NCBI RefSeq assembly: GCF_000019165.1
Contig: NC_010337.2
Location: 2,595,501 to 2,659,500, forward strand
Reading direction: 5' to 3'
DNA length: 64,000 bases
Source: Heliomicrobium modesticaldum Ice1
GTDB lineage: Bacteria; Bacillota; Desulfitobacteriia; Heliobacteriales; Heliobacteriaceae
The position numbers were made by a program, and so were the translations under genes. The stretch's first letter is position 1. The number at the start of each line of letters is the position of its first letter. Shown here one piece after another: positions 1-8,791 of the stretch. The notes under the pieces are model-generated. The model saw nothing but the letters and a program-made list of their open reading frames with translations, made no database searches and was not told the DNA's origin.

Positions 1-156
1 CTCAAGCAGTTCATGTGCGGCGCCCGCAAATTCTCCCTCGAACACATCACCCGCGACGACCTCTGCGCTCTCACCCGCGAGGCGGCCGAAATCACCGGGA
101 TCAAGTACATCATGGATCATGACGCCGAAGAGGCGGAGGCCATTCTGGAAGGTTAA
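1..156 (+). CDS. C-terminal fragment of an unidentified protein
   Basis: An open frame runs from the first base of the window to a TAA at 154-156 and gives 51 residues. It contains CGARKFSLEHITRDDL and ends DAEEAEAILEG. Base composition and codon choice resemble the neighbouring genes, and a good terminator follows at 241-282, so I read it as the real end of a gene whose start lies outside the window. I do not recognise the family from this fragment. Confidence 0.55.
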   Translation, partial: LKQFMCGARKFSLEHITRDDLCALTREAAEITGIKYIMDHDAEEAEAILEG

Positions 157-240
157 ATAAAAGACTGTTCACGAGAAGACGGCTCAACAGAAGATTGCTT
201 CACCAGATCATTTTCAACGTTCATAAAAGGCTTCAGCAAA

Positions 241-282
241 AGAACCACGGCCGGCATGAGCAGCGGTCGTGGTTCTTCTTTT
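241..282 (+). terminator. Rho-independent terminator after the first partial gene
   Basis: An inverted repeat pairs GAACCACG with CGTGGTTC, with additional CG pairs inside, and is followed directly by a T-rich run (TTCTTCTTTT). It separates the leftmost partial gene from the AAA ATPase gene. Confidence 0.75.
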
Positions 283-367
283 CACAGTGGACATACCTTC
301 GGGGCGCTTGGTATATTTGGGTATATATTCTGTGAACATTCCAAAAAAAGAATTTGAGGTATGACCG

Positions 368-2110
368 ATGGACACTGCCAATCGCCTACTGATCGAATTT
401 CACTCCCCCTCTCCACTGGCTTCTTTCGGCCTCAAGCGACAGTTTCCCGCCATCACCAAGGGGGACAACGGATGGTACCGCATCGCCTTCACTGCCGATA
501 GCAGAGACCAGGTCCAACTGTGCGAGTTCTGGAAAAAAGCCCGCCGCTGGGAGATCAGGCGCATCAGCGCTTCCGGAAAAGCGATTACGTCGGAACAGTT
601 GGACAAGATCGTCACCTGCCTGGAACAACGCCAAAAAGTCCGCGACGCCGCTTTCTACTGTGACGGGCGCAGCGTGGGGCTCACAGCCCGCGATGAAAGG
701 GCGCTCTTCTTTCCGGGCTGCCGTTTCCTCATCGTCGATGACGTAGACTGGAGCGACCCGGATGGGCCCCGCTGGTATCGCCACGGTGCTGTCGATGGCG
801 ACGGCTTTTTTCATACGGACAAGGCGGCTGTTCTCGCTATGCTGGAGCAGCTGGCCCAATCTTCAGGCTGCGCCGCCTGCCCCGCCCTCGATTGGCAGCA
901 GATCGCTCGTCGTGTCTCCGCCCTTCCCGATACAATCAACCCGCGCAAGGACGGCACCTGGGAGTACCGCTTCGATGCCGCTGGAACCACTGTGACAGGC
1001 ATCATTCGGACACCGCCTGAGCGGGTCGGCAATGGCCGCTTTGACATGGACACCTGCATGACCAGCGTCCGTGTAGACGAATCAAAAGCACTCACAAACA
1101 GCACAGAATCGAGACCTGTGAAGTCTGAAGGAGCCTATCGAGAGGCCGATCTTCTTACCGGCACTGGCAGTGGATCTACGACCGGCTCCTCTAAGACCGG
1201 CTCCTCCTCATCGGACGCCATCTCCCATCCGCTCGATAATCCCATGGAAGATTTCTTCCGCCCCGTCAAACCGGGCAAGGTCACCTATGCCGACGTGGGT
1301 GGTTTAAAAGAGGAACTGCGCCTGCTCCGCGAGGCCGTCGAACTGCCTTTGCGCTACCCTGATCTGGTGCGGACCCTCAACATCACGCCCCCGAAGGGTG
1401 TATTGCTCTACGGCCCGCCGGGCTGCGGCAAGACGCTGCTCGCCCAGGCTGTCGCCAACGAGGTGGAGGCCACCTTTTTCGCCGTCAAAGGGCCAGAGTT
1501 TCTCTCCTCCCTCCACGGGCAGAGCGAAAAGCGCCTGCGCGACCTCTTCGCCCAGGCCGAGAAAAAAGCTCCAAGCATCATCTTCTTTGACGAGATCGAC
1601 GCCTTCGCCTTCGACCGCAGCCGGACGACGACCTCCTATGAGGCAACGCTGGTGGCCCAGTTTCTCTCCCTCATGGACGGCTTTGATCGGCGCGCCCAGG
1701 TCGTCGTCATCGCCACCACCAACCGGCTCGACGTGCTCGACAAGGCCCTTCTCCGCCCTGGCCGCTTCGACTACCGCATCTGCGTGACCGTGCCGACTGT
1801 GGAGGACCGCCTGCAGATTTTTAAGCTCCATACGGCCAAGATGCCCTTGGAAGGGACGGTCAACATCAACGACCTGGCTGAGCAGACGAAGGGCTTCACC
1901 GGCGCCGATATCGCCGCCCTCTGCGCCAAGGCGGCCCTGATGGCGGTGGCCCGTGCGTTAGGACCGGACATGGACCGCTGGCCGGCCTCCCTCTCCAGCG
2001 ACTTCACCAGCGCCATCCGGATCACGGGAGAGGATTTTGCGGTGGCGCTGACCCAGGTGCGGGCCTCGGTGAATGTGGATGATGACGGTAGCGATGACAA
2101 CACCGCCTAA
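368..2110 (+). CDS. AAA ATPase, Cdc48/FtsH-like single AAA module with unknown N-terminal domain
   Basis: The 580-residue product has one AAA module in its C-terminal half. Walker A (GPPGCGKT) is at about residues 349-356, Walker B (IIFFDEID) at about 404-411, then the second region of homology with ATTNR and an RPGRFD arginine finger, and an AAA lid. This arrangement is seen in Cdc48/VCP and SpoVK-like remodelling ATPases. The first ~240 residues match nothing I can name and contain two Cys in CAACP. A Ser/Thr/Gly-rich linker (about 255-285) joins the two parts. The module following the linker opens with the typical TYADVGGL segment. No membrane segment or protease motif is visible, so it is a likely cytosolic protein remodeller with an unknown substrate. 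It stands alone between two terminators. Confidence 0.85.
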   Translation: MDTANRLLIEFHSPSPLASFGLKRQFPAITKGDNGWYRIAFTADSRDQVQLCEFWKKARRWEIRRISASGKAITSEQLDKIVTCLEQRQKVRDAAFYCDGRSVGLTARDERALFFPGCRFLIVDDVDWSDPDGPRWYRHGAVDGDGFFHTDKAAVLAMLEQLAQSSGCAACPALDWQQIARRVSALPDTINPRKDGTWEYRFDAAGTTVTGIIRTPPERVGNGRFDMDTCMTSVRVDESKALTNSTESRPVKSEGAYREADLLTGTGSGSTTGSSKTGSSSSDAISHPLDNPMEDFFRPVKPGKVTYADVGGLKEELRLLREAVELPLRYPDLVRTLNITPPKGVLLYGPPGCGKTLLAQAVANEVEATFFAVKGPEFLSSLHGQSEKRLRDLFAQAEKKAPSIIFFDEIDAFAFDRSRTTTSYEATLVAQFLSLMDGFDRRAQVVVIATTNRLDVLDKALLRPGRFDYRICVTVPTVEDRLQIFKLHTAKMPLEGTVNINDLAEQTKGFTGADIAALCAKAALMAVARALGPDMDRWPASLSSDFTSAIRITGEDFAVALTQVRASVNVDDDGSDDNTA

Positions 2111-2132
2111 ACGGCGCCTCTTCTATTGACAT

Positions 2133-2179
2133 AAAAAAGCTGGACGGTAAGACGGATGTCGGATCGGCCAGCTTTTTTC
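2133..2179 (+). terminator. Terminator of the AAA ATPase gene
   Basis: AAAAAAGCTGG pairs with CCAGCTTTTTT across a short loop, 23 bases after the AAA stop codon. It also argues against the earliest possible adhE start at 2156, which would lie inside this hairpin. Confidence 0.8.
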
Positions 2180-2326
2180 CACCTTTTTTTGTTATTTTCA
2201 TGGAAAAATTTAAGCATCCAGCAGGAGTGTTTTTACTGGCAATCGAAGAAAACGATTGCTATTTCTTTTGCTATTCAGGAAAGATTAAGGAATGGAGAAG
2301 TAACCGGCGCAAGGAGGTTCGATCAG

Positions 2327-4963
2327 ATGAACAAGGAACATCCCTTCCCCATGCTGGGCGCAGATGACGGCACCACCCACGGCGCTTCCCCCGCCTCCGA
2401 TGTCACCCAAGCGATTGACAGACTGGTGAATCAGGCCCAAGCGGCCTTGGACCGTTTTCTCGAACTCGACCAGGAGCAGGTGGACAATATCATCCACTCC
2501 ATGGCCGTGGCTGGCCTGGAGCAACGGATGCCCCTGGCCAAAATGGCCGTCGAGGAGACACGCCGCGGCGTCTATGAAGACAAGATCATCAAAAACACCT
2601 TCGCCACCGAGTCGGTCTACCACAGCATCAAGTACCACCAGACGGTGGGCGTCATCAGCGTTAACGAGTTTGACGACTACGAGGAGGTGGCTGAGCCGGT
2701 CGGCGTCATCGCCGCATTGACGCCGGTCACCAACCCCACCTCGACGACCATGTTCAAAGCGCTCATCGCCATGAAGACGCGCAACCCGATCATCTTCGCC
2801 TTCCACCCCGGCGCCCAACGATCCAGCGCCGCCGCCGCCCAAGTGGTCTATGAGGCTGCCGTCCGGGCCGGCGCGCCGGAGCACTGCATCCAGTGGGTCG
2901 AGCAGCCCTCTATCGACGCCACCAACCTTTTGATGCGCCATCCCGGCGTCAACCTGATCCTGGCCACCGGCGGCGCCAATATGGTCCTCGCCGCCTACAG
3001 CTGCGGCAAGCCGGCCCTCGGCGTCGGACCAGGCAACGTGCCCTGTTTCATTGAAAAGACGGCCAACCTGCACCGGGCCGTGACCGACCTGATCATGTCA
3101 AAGACCTTTGACAACGGCATGATCTGCGCCTCTGAGCAGGCCGTCATTGTCGACCGAGCGATTGCCGGCGACTTTGAACGCTACATGAGCGAACACAAGT
3201 GCTACTTCCTCAATGAAGACGAAAAGACCCGCCTGGAGGGCATCGTCATTAACGAGGAAAAATGCGCCGTCAACGCCGACATCGTCGGACAGCCGGCGGC
3301 CCGCATCGCCGAAATGGCCGGCTTCTCCGTCCCGCCCGACACGAAGATCCTGCTGGCCCGCTTAGAGGGCGTCGGCCCCCAGTATCCCCTCTCGCGGGAA
3401 AAACTCAGCCCTGTCCTCGCCTATTACATCGTCGATGGCGCCGAGGAAGGCATCGACCGGGCTGAGGAGATGGTCCGCTTCGGCGGCATGGGCCACTCGG
3501 CCGTCATCCACTCGGAAGACCCGGCGGTGATCGACGCCTTTTCTCGCCGCATTAAGGCCGGCCGGCTGATCGTCAACGCCCCGGCCAGCCAGGGGGCTAT
3601 CGGCGAGATTTACAACGCCAACATGCCCTCGCTTACCCTGGGCTGCGGCACTTTCGGCGGTAACTCCACCTCGGCCAACGTGTCGGTGGTCAACCTGATC
3701 AACAAAAAGCGGGTGGCGAGGCGGCGAGAAAAAATGCAGTGGTTCAAAATCCCCGAGCGGATCTATTTCCAATTCGGCGCAGTGGCCTACCTGGAGAAGA
3801 TGCCCGACATCCACCGCGCCTTTATCGTCACCGATCCGGTCATGGTACAGCAGGGCTATGTCGATCGAGTGCTCCACTACCTGCGCAAGCGCCACATCTA
3901 TGTACACAGCGAGATCTTCGCCGAGGTGGAGCCCGATCCGTCTGTCGAAACGGTCATGCGCGGCTGCCGCATGATGAGGGATTTCAAACCGGACGTGATC
4001 ATCGCCCTCGGCGGCGGCTCCGTCATGGACGCCGCCAAGGGGATGTGGCTCTTTTACGAACACCCGGAGACCGACTTCTCCCTCCTCCGGTTGCGTTTCA
4101 TGGACATCCGCAAGCGCGTCTACAAGTACCCTAAGCTGGGCGCTAAGGCGCGGCTTGTCGCCATCCCGACCACCTCAGGCACCGGCTCAGAGGTCACCTC
4201 CTTCGCCGTCATCAGCGACAAGGAGCGCAATATCAAGTACCCTCTGGCCGACTATGAACTGACGCCCGACGTGGCCATCATCGACCCCGAATTCGTCATG
4301 ACTGTCCCGCCGGGGGTGACAGCCGACACGGGCATGGATGTGCTGACCCATGCCATCGAGGCTTATGTGTCTGTCCTCGCTTCTGACTATACGGATGCGC
4401 TGGCGATCAAAGCGATCCAGATGGTCTTCGAGTACCTGCCGCGGGCCTTCCACAATGGCCACGACAAACAGGCCCGGGAGAAGATGCACAACGCCTCCTG
4501 CATCGCCGGCATGGCCTTCACCAACGCCTTTCTCGGCATCAACCACGCCATGGCCCACCAGTTGGGCGGCGTCTTCCACATCCCTCACGGTCGGGCCAAC
4601 GCCATCTTGCTCCCCCATACGATCGCCTTTAACGCCAGCCGGCCGACAAAATTCACATCTTTCCCGAACTACGAGTCCTATGTAGCTGACCGGCGCTACG
4701 CCGAGATCGCCCGCATGGTCGGCCTGCCGGCTCGCACTGTCGAGGAGGGCGTCCAGTCGCTCATCGAGGCCGTCCGCCATCTGATGCAGAAACTGCGCAT
4801 GCCCCTCACTTTGGCCGAGCTCGGCATCGAGCGGAACCGATTCATGAGCCTGGTGCCGGAACTGGCCGAGCGGGCTTTTGATGATCAGACGACGACGGCG
4901 AACCCGCGGATGCCGTTGATGACAGAGTTGCAGCAGATCCTGATAAATGCATACGGCGGATAG
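2327..4963 (+). CDS. adhE: Bifunctional acetaldehyde-CoA / alcohol dehydrogenase AdhE
   Basis: This enzyme reduces acetyl-CoA to acetaldehyde and then to ethanol with NADH, a fermentative electron sink. The 878-residue product has an N-terminal CoA-acylating aldehyde dehydrogenase domain (nucleophilic Cys in MICASEQ, about residue 266) and a C-terminal iron-dependent alcohol dehydrogenase domain. The latter shows GGGSVMDAAK, TSGTGSEVT, and the metal-binding segments DVLTHAIEAY, NHAMAHQLGG and HGRANA. I chose the ATG at 2327 because AAGGAGG lies 9 bases upstream and the length then fits the family (about 870-890). The open frame extends upstream to 2156, but that start falls in the preceding terminator. 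I saw no clear Rex operator upstream. The gene is monocistronic, with terminators on both sides. Confidence 0.95.
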   Translation: MNKEHPFPMLGADDGTTHGASPASDVTQAIDRLVNQAQAALDRFLELDQEQVDNIIHSMAVAGLEQRMPLAKMAVEETRRGVYEDKIIKNTFATESVYHSIKYHQTVGVISVNEFDDYEEVAEPVGVIAALTPVTNPTSTTMFKALIAMKTRNPIIFAFHPGAQRSSAAAAQVVYEAAVRAGAPEHCIQWVEQPSIDATNLLMRHPGVNLILATGGANMVLAAYSCGKPALGVGPGNVPCFIEKTANLHRAVTDLIMSKTFDNGMICASEQAVIVDRAIAGDFERYMSEHKCYFLNEDEKTRLEGIVINEEKCAVNADIVGQPAARIAEMAGFSVPPDTKILLARLEGVGPQYPLSREKLSPVLAYYIVDGAEEGIDRAEEMVRFGGMGHSAVIHSEDPAVIDAFSRRIKAGRLIVNAPASQGAIGEIYNANMPSLTLGCGTFGGNSTSANVSVVNLINKKRVARRREKMQWFKIPERIYFQFGAVAYLEKMPDIHRAFIVTDPVMVQQGYVDRVLHYLRKRHIYVHSEIFAEVEPDPSVETVMRGCRMMRDFKPDVIIALGGGSVMDAAKGMWLFYEHPETDFSLLRLRFMDIRKRVYKYPKLGAKARLVAIPTTSGTGSEVTSFAVISDKERNIKYPLADYELTPDVAIIDPEFVMTVPPGVTADTGMDVLTHAIEAYVSVLASDYTDALAIKAIQMVFEYLPRAFHNGHDKQAREKMHNASCIAGMAFTNAFLGINHAMAHQLGGVFHIPHGRANAILLPHTIAFNASRPTKFTSFPNYESYVADRRYAEIARMVGLPARTVEEGVQSLIEAVRHLMQKLRMPLTLAELGIERNRFMSLVPELAERAFDDQTTTANPRMPLMTELQQILINAYGG

Positions 4964-4970
4964 TTTTTAA

Positions 4971-5000
4971 GGGGCAGTCGAGTCACTGCCCCCCTTTTTT
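4971..5000 (+). terminator. Terminator of adhE
   Basis: GGGGCAGT pairs with ACTGCCCC over a 6-base loop and is followed by CCTTTTTTC, starting 8 bases after the adhE stop codon. Confidence 0.9.
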
Positions 5001-5113
5001 CGCCTGCTTATTTCGGATCGCCTTTACATTTCAGGGGCGCTTACAACGGAGCGTTTCAGCAGCGAGCAGAAGAAAAGCCGCAGTGTCTCTGCGGCGAAGC
5101 TCAAGTACGTGCC

Positions 5114-6031
5114 TCAATCGCTGTCACAAAATCGCGCCAGGGCCGCCTTGACCCGTTCATACTCTTTTTCCGCCTGCTCGTACAGCGATGCCAAGCCGTC
5201 CATAACCCCGCTCCGCGCCAGCAGCTCCATCTCCCGGTACAAGCGAGATAAACCAAGGGCACCCACATTACCGCTGGCCGACTTCAGCGCATGAGCCAGA
5301 GCGCAGACTTGCCCAATATCTTTCACCGCCAGAGCGAAACGGATTTTTTCCATTTTTTCTCCGGACTCGGTAAAAAAGAGGACGAACAGGTGAGAAAAGA
5401 GCGGCAGTTCTTCCAAAGTTACCCCAAGAAGTCCCTGGATGACGCCAAAATCGACAGGCGGCGCATCAAGCGCCGGTTCGGGCGCGGACAAAGCCTCAGG
5501 CACTGCTGACCCCTTCTGTGAAATGGACGCACTTTCAGGCGTCTCTTGGGCCGCGTCGGCGGCGGTGCCGATCTTTTGCTGCGCCGGCAGCCAGCACTGC
5601 AACGCTTCGAACAGCCGCTGCAACCGGACCGGTTTGCTGATATAATCGTCCATCCCTGCTTCCAGGCATTTTTCCCGGTCCCCCGGGAGGGCATGGGCTG
5701 TGACAGCTACGATCGGGGTATGGGTCTCCTGTCCTTCATTTGCCCGGATCAAAGCGGTAGCGCTGTATCCGTCCATCACCGGCATCTGGCAGTCCATCAG
5801 GATCAATCCGTATTGGTTTTGACGAGCCAATTGCACAGCCTCATTTCCGTTGACGGCCGTATGAATCATGTCGATCCCCAACTGTTTCAGTTGGCTTCGA
5901 ATCATTTTCAGATTGATCGGGTTATCTTCCACCACGAGCACCGGCAGCCCTCGGTATCCCTCAATCGTCCAGGGGGTCGTCATCCTGCACGGGGTTGTCC
6001 GATTATCTTTTTGTGATTGACAGACATCCAT
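5114..6031 (-). CDS. Response regulator receiver fused to an Hpt phosphotransfer domain
   Basis: The 305-residue protein has a CheY-like receiver at about residues 25-145: acidic pair in VVEDN, phospho-acceptor Asp in LILMDCQMPVMDG, Thr in VAVTAHA and Lys in ISKPV. A low-complexity linker follows, then a C-terminal Hpt domain whose histidine is in AHALKSASGNVGA. There is no DNA-binding or enzymatic output domain, so it should shuttle phosphate within a multistep phosphorelay, as in the tails of hybrid kinases. No histidine kinase is adjacent, so the partner is elsewhere. The start at 6031 is preferred over the upstream ATG at 6100 because AGGGAG sits just before it. Confidence 0.88.
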   Translation of the reverse strand: MDVCQSQKDNRTTPCRMTTPWTIEGYRGLPVLVVEDNPINLKMIRSQLKQLGIDMIHTAVNGNEAVQLARQNQYGLILMDCQMPVMDGYSATALIRANEGQETHTPIVAVTAHALPGDREKCLEAGMDDYISKPVRLQRLFEALQCWLPAQQKIGTAADAAQETPESASISQKGSAVPEALSAPEPALDAPPVDFGVIQGLLGVTLEELPLFSHLFVLFFTESGEKMEKIRFALAVKDIGQVCALAHALKSASGNVGALGLSRLYREMELLARSGVMDGLASLYEQAEKEYERVKAALARFCDSD

Positions 6032-6148
6032 GCGATCACACTCCCTGCGTGTCTGATAGCTTCCCCTATTTATCATAATCCTTGATAGGTTTTTGCACAA
6101 ACGAAAATTTGACTAACCATTGAGAAATCATTGTTCGGGAAAAATCTC

Positions 6149-6187
6149 AAAAAAAAGACACCCGGACTGCCTTCCGACCCAGGTGTC
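6149..6187 (-). terminator. Minus-strand terminator
   Basis: Reading the minus strand, GACACCTGGG pairs with CCGGGTGTC and is followed by a run of eight T. It lies 140 bases beyond the stop of the small membrane protein gene at 6326, so it ends either that transcript with a long 3' UTR or a separate small RNA. Confidence 0.75.
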
Positions 6188-6325
6188 AAGGGAAACAGAT
6201 TCAGTGCCTGTAGCCTTTTTTCATGGCCTGTTCTTTGTCAGCAGTCATCCCGCGAGAGGATGCCCGGGGAGCCGTTCGGGGTCTCAACCCAGCTGCCTCC
6301 ACGTTTATTCCAAGGCCTATGGGCA

Positions 6326-6652
6326 CTATTGCTCCGCTGTATCAGACTGGTAGGCGTTCAAATCGGCTCTGTAGCGAGCCAGCGCCACAAGCTTAGGGTT
6401 ATTTTTCATATACCAATTATTGTAAAAGTACTTTCCCCCAACAGCGACGGCAGTGCCAACAATAAAACCGATAGGGACCATCATCAACATCTTATCTTCG
6501 GGAATGATGCCGCTGCTGAAGAAGGCGTAAATGAGGCCGAGGGGGACGACAGTGATCACCATCTCCACCCACTTGCGGTCCTTGAACTTCTTTTCAATAG
6601 CAGGAATCTCGCTCTCGGACAAACCATAGTCGCTGAGCACAGGTTTTTTCAT
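6326..6652 (-). CDS. Small two-pass membrane protein of unknown function
   Basis: The 108-residue product begins MKKPVLSDYG and has two hydrophobic segments (about residues 30-48 and 55-75) separated by a short acidic turn (IPEDK). The N-terminal third is charged and the tail ends in a polar stretch. The ATG at 6652 follows GAGGTG by 6 bases. A GTG at 6661 is also in frame but would overlap that site. I do not recognise the family. It stands alone, transcribed in the same direction as the response regulator gene downstream. Confidence 0.7.
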   Translation of the reverse strand: MKKPVLSDYGLSESEIPAIEKKFKDRKWVEMVITVVPLGLIYAFFSSGIIPEDKMLMMVPIGFIVGTAVAVGGKYFYNNWYMKNNPKLVALARYRADLNAYQSDTAEQ

Positions 6653-6801
6653 GCAAAACACCTCAACATTTTATGTAATTACACGATACATCATCCCGTT
6701 GGATTCGACAAGCAGATCTGGAGAACAGCTGTCACAGATTTGCTCAGTGAAGGGGACTTAGTTCGACGCCCAGGTTGAAAAGATCGCTGCAAAGGGACAA
6801 G

Positions 6802-6840
6802 GAAAAACCCTGGGCAGTCGTCAAAGACCGCACAGGGTTC
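6802..6840 (-). terminator. Terminator of the 120-residue hypothetical gene
   Basis: On the minus strand AACCCTG pairs with CAGGGTT, with GC pairs further in, and ends in TTTTTCC, 23 bases beyond the stop codon at 6863. Confidence 0.8.
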
Positions 6841-6862
6841 TACTCGCTTCGGAACGTCGTGG

Positions 6863-7225
6863 TCAGGAATTGTGGCAAAGGGTCAATTTAGCCGGGGCAT
6901 CTGTTACTGGGAGACCGGGAACATCGTAAATAGAGGGATCCGAGGGTTCGCCGAAAATAGTCAATAAATCCTCTGTCAGCGCCAATCCCTCGATGAGGAA
7001 AAGCATCTTATCAAAGGTGATCATGCTCGGTTCGCAGGTGGTCGCCAAACTGGCGAAATAGTGAATTGTCGTCGATTGGGGCATTCGCTGTCTGAGTGTC
7101 TTCATGCACTTCCTCGCCCAGATCTCAACCGGCAGGATCCGGATGACCGCCTTTTCCGGCAGAGGCGACATCATGCTCTGTTTGAGAAATTCACCTTCTT
7201 CAGCCAGTTCGCGAAAGGTTGCCAT
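6863..7225 (-). CDS. Hypothetical protein, 120 residues
   Basis: The product starts MATFRELAEEGEF and is preceded by GGAGGG at good spacing. A terminator follows, so it is a genuine transcription unit. It is soluble, with no signal or membrane segment. The middle contains KCMKTLRQRMPQ, and the C-terminal half is rich in acidic residues and proline. No family recognised. Confidence 0.65.
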   Translation of the reverse strand: MATFRELAEEGEFLKQSMMSPLPEKAVIRILPVEIWARKCMKTLRQRMPQSTTIHYFASLATTCEPSMITFDKMLFLIEGLALTEDLLTIFGEPSDPSIYDVPGLPVTDAPAKLTLCHNS

Positions 7226-7488
7226 CTTTTCCCTCCAATAATGTTCGAGCAGTCTCTAGCAACTCAACTCCCTACCCTAATCATAGCCGATTGTTTTCCT
7301 GCGAAAAAGATGATTATTTATTATAAATACCTTACAATTTCTTTTTACAAAAAATTAATACGATAAAGCCCCTTTTTGCTTACATAACGAAATTAGAATG
7401 AGAATTTTACGGGCAATGATGCCGGTCTCCGATCGGCTTGAGCCGCCTTTCCATGTTTTTTCTTTCACTTTACCAAGGAGTGGAGAAC

Positions 7489-7524
7489 AAAATAAGGCGA
7501 TCCAGCCTGAAGGGTTGGATCGCC
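7489..7524 (-). terminator. Terminator of the small gene at 7548-7790
   Basis: On the minus strand GGCGATCCA pairs with TGGATCGCC and is followed by TTATTTTGTT. It lies just beyond the stop codon at 7548, which supports that short gene being real. Confidence 0.7.
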
Positions 7525-7547
7525 ACTTCGGCGGTTGTCTGGCTTTC

Positions 7548-7790
7548 CTACAAGTCCGTAACGGCCTGAACGCTGGCATCCGAATCCCTTGGATCGTCAT
7601 CCAGCAGTCGCTGGACATCGCTGGGAACGTCGAACCCGGAAAAAGTATCGCAGACGCGGTTCAGGAAACGGAGAATCTCCAGTGAGGATTCTTCTGAAAC
7701 GCTTTCGAAGCCATCGACGAAGCCCTTCGAAACCGGTCCTCCGATCACACGCTGCAGCATCGGGTCCAGCCATCGTTCGAAGAAAGCCAT
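7548..7790 (-). CDS. Small hypothetical protein, about 80 residues
   Basis: The frame encodes a protein beginning MAFFERWLDPMLQRV and rich in Asp/Glu/Ser, predicted helical and soluble. A perfect AGGAGGTGAT ribosome-binding sequence overlaps the ATG at 7790 and a GTG at 7793. That is too close for an ideal start, so initiation may be unusual or the start may be misplaced. The terminator downstream supports expression. No family recognised. Confidence 0.5.
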   Translation of the reverse strand: MAFFERWLDPMLQRVIGGPVSKGFVDGFESVSEESSLEILRFLNRVCDTFSGFDVPSDVQRLLDDDPRDSDASVQAVTDL

Positions 7791-7893
7791 CACCTCCTGG
7801 GATTAGGATGCCCCCCCGCTTCGATCATATTTTGACCGCGCAATAAGAGATTCCCGGGAGGCTTCTGGGGCGGGAGGATGAGAGCCTTTGTTT

Positions 7894-8739
7894 TTATGAT
7901 GATCGGATGGGTTGAGGCCGATGAGTGTTCTTTTCTATGTTGTTACGAAGCATAGCGAAATGGAGCATCGCCTCCAAGACACCACCGCCGATGGCCCGCG
8001 CTTTGTCACTGATGGTATAGCAGTAAGCCCTCTCCAGTCGGGGGTCGACATCGCCGATCTTCAGTCCAGCAGTGACGGAGATGCCATCCTTGACCAAACC
8101 GCGCACGATGCCGGCGATTTGCGCGTTGACCGGCTGACCATCCACCGTTCCCACCGACTCCCCTTTAGTGACCTGATCGCCAATTTCGCGACAAGCGGAA
8201 AATACACCTGACACAGGCGCGCGCAACAGCCGCTCCTGACGGTAGCCGCCCACTTCTCCCGGTATACCCGTATCGGCGATGGCATAGCCCTGATAGATCA
8301 CCCGACCAAGGTCATGACCGCGTTTTGTTTCCACGACGGCATGGACATCCTTCCCGGCGCAAAAGCCCGGACCCAAGGCGATCACGAAGGGCGCCTTGTC
8401 CTTGGTCAAACCGTCATTGCGTTTTCGTATCGTCGCTTCTACATAGTAGGTAGGCTTGAGGCTTTCCAGCGAACGGTCATCGGGATCGACGAGCACCGGA
8501 ATGACGCCCCGCTCCTGCCAGGCTATCGCCTCATCAGCGGTTTTGACCCGAAGGGCTTTCACGCCCTCCACCGTCGTCTCCCCCTGGTATACAGCTTCCG
8601 CAAAAGACACCCTTCGCCGGACGACAAGCGGTTCGGCCAATTCCGTCATAATCGGGACGACACCGCATTGGAAGAGCCGATGGGCGACGCCACTGGCCAG
8701 ATCCCCCGCGCCTTTAATCAACACCCGTTCTTGCTGCAT
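7894..8739 (-). CDS. yqeB: YqeB-type accessory protein of selenium-dependent molybdenum hydroxylases
   Basis: The product (281 residues from the ATG at 8739) matches the YqeB/EF2563 family, which co-occurs with selenium-dependent Mo hydroxylases and is thought to act in their maturation. An N-terminal Rossmann-like start (IKGAGDLASGVAHRLF) is followed by a conserved core (ALGPGFCAGKDVHAVVET, then RGHDLGRVIYQG) and a C-terminal GEVGGYRQERLLRAPV segment. The start at 8739 has GGGGGGAG just upstream. An ATG-less extension to 8769 is possible but has no ribosome-binding site. It is the last gene of the large purine operon, 52 bases after the XdhC-like gene. Confidence 0.88.
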   Translation of the reverse strand: MQQERVLIKGAGDLASGVAHRLFQCGVVPIMTELAEPLVVRRRVSFAEAVYQGETTVEGVKALRVKTADEAIAWQERGVIPVLVDPDDRSLESLKPTYYVEATIRKRNDGLTKDKAPFVIALGPGFCAGKDVHAVVETKRGHDLGRVIYQGYAIADTGIPGEVGGYRQERLLRAPVSGVFSACREIGDQVTKGESVGTVDGQPVNAQIAGIVRGLVKDGISVTAGLKIGDVDPRLERAYCYTISDKARAIGGGVLEAMLHFAMLRNNIEKNTHRPQPIRSS

Positions 8740-8791
8740 TCGACTCCCCCCACCGCTTCTGCATTCCATATCCTATATTCCCGTTGCCTGC

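Noticed and set aside
386-859. Long minus-strand frames opposite the AAA ATPase, adhE, leuS and hydroxylase genes
   Set aside because: These are antisense shadows typical of GC-rich coding DNA, lacking start signals and conserved motifs.
2180-2326. Possible sigma-54 promoter (TGGC...TTGCT) upstream of adhE
   Set aside because: The GG-GC spacing is about 8 bases too long for a -24/-12 promoter, and no sigma-54 activator is nearby.
2156-2326. adhE start at 2156
   Set aside because: That codon lies inside the terminator hairpin of the upstream gene, and the ATG at 2327 has a perfect ribosome-binding site.
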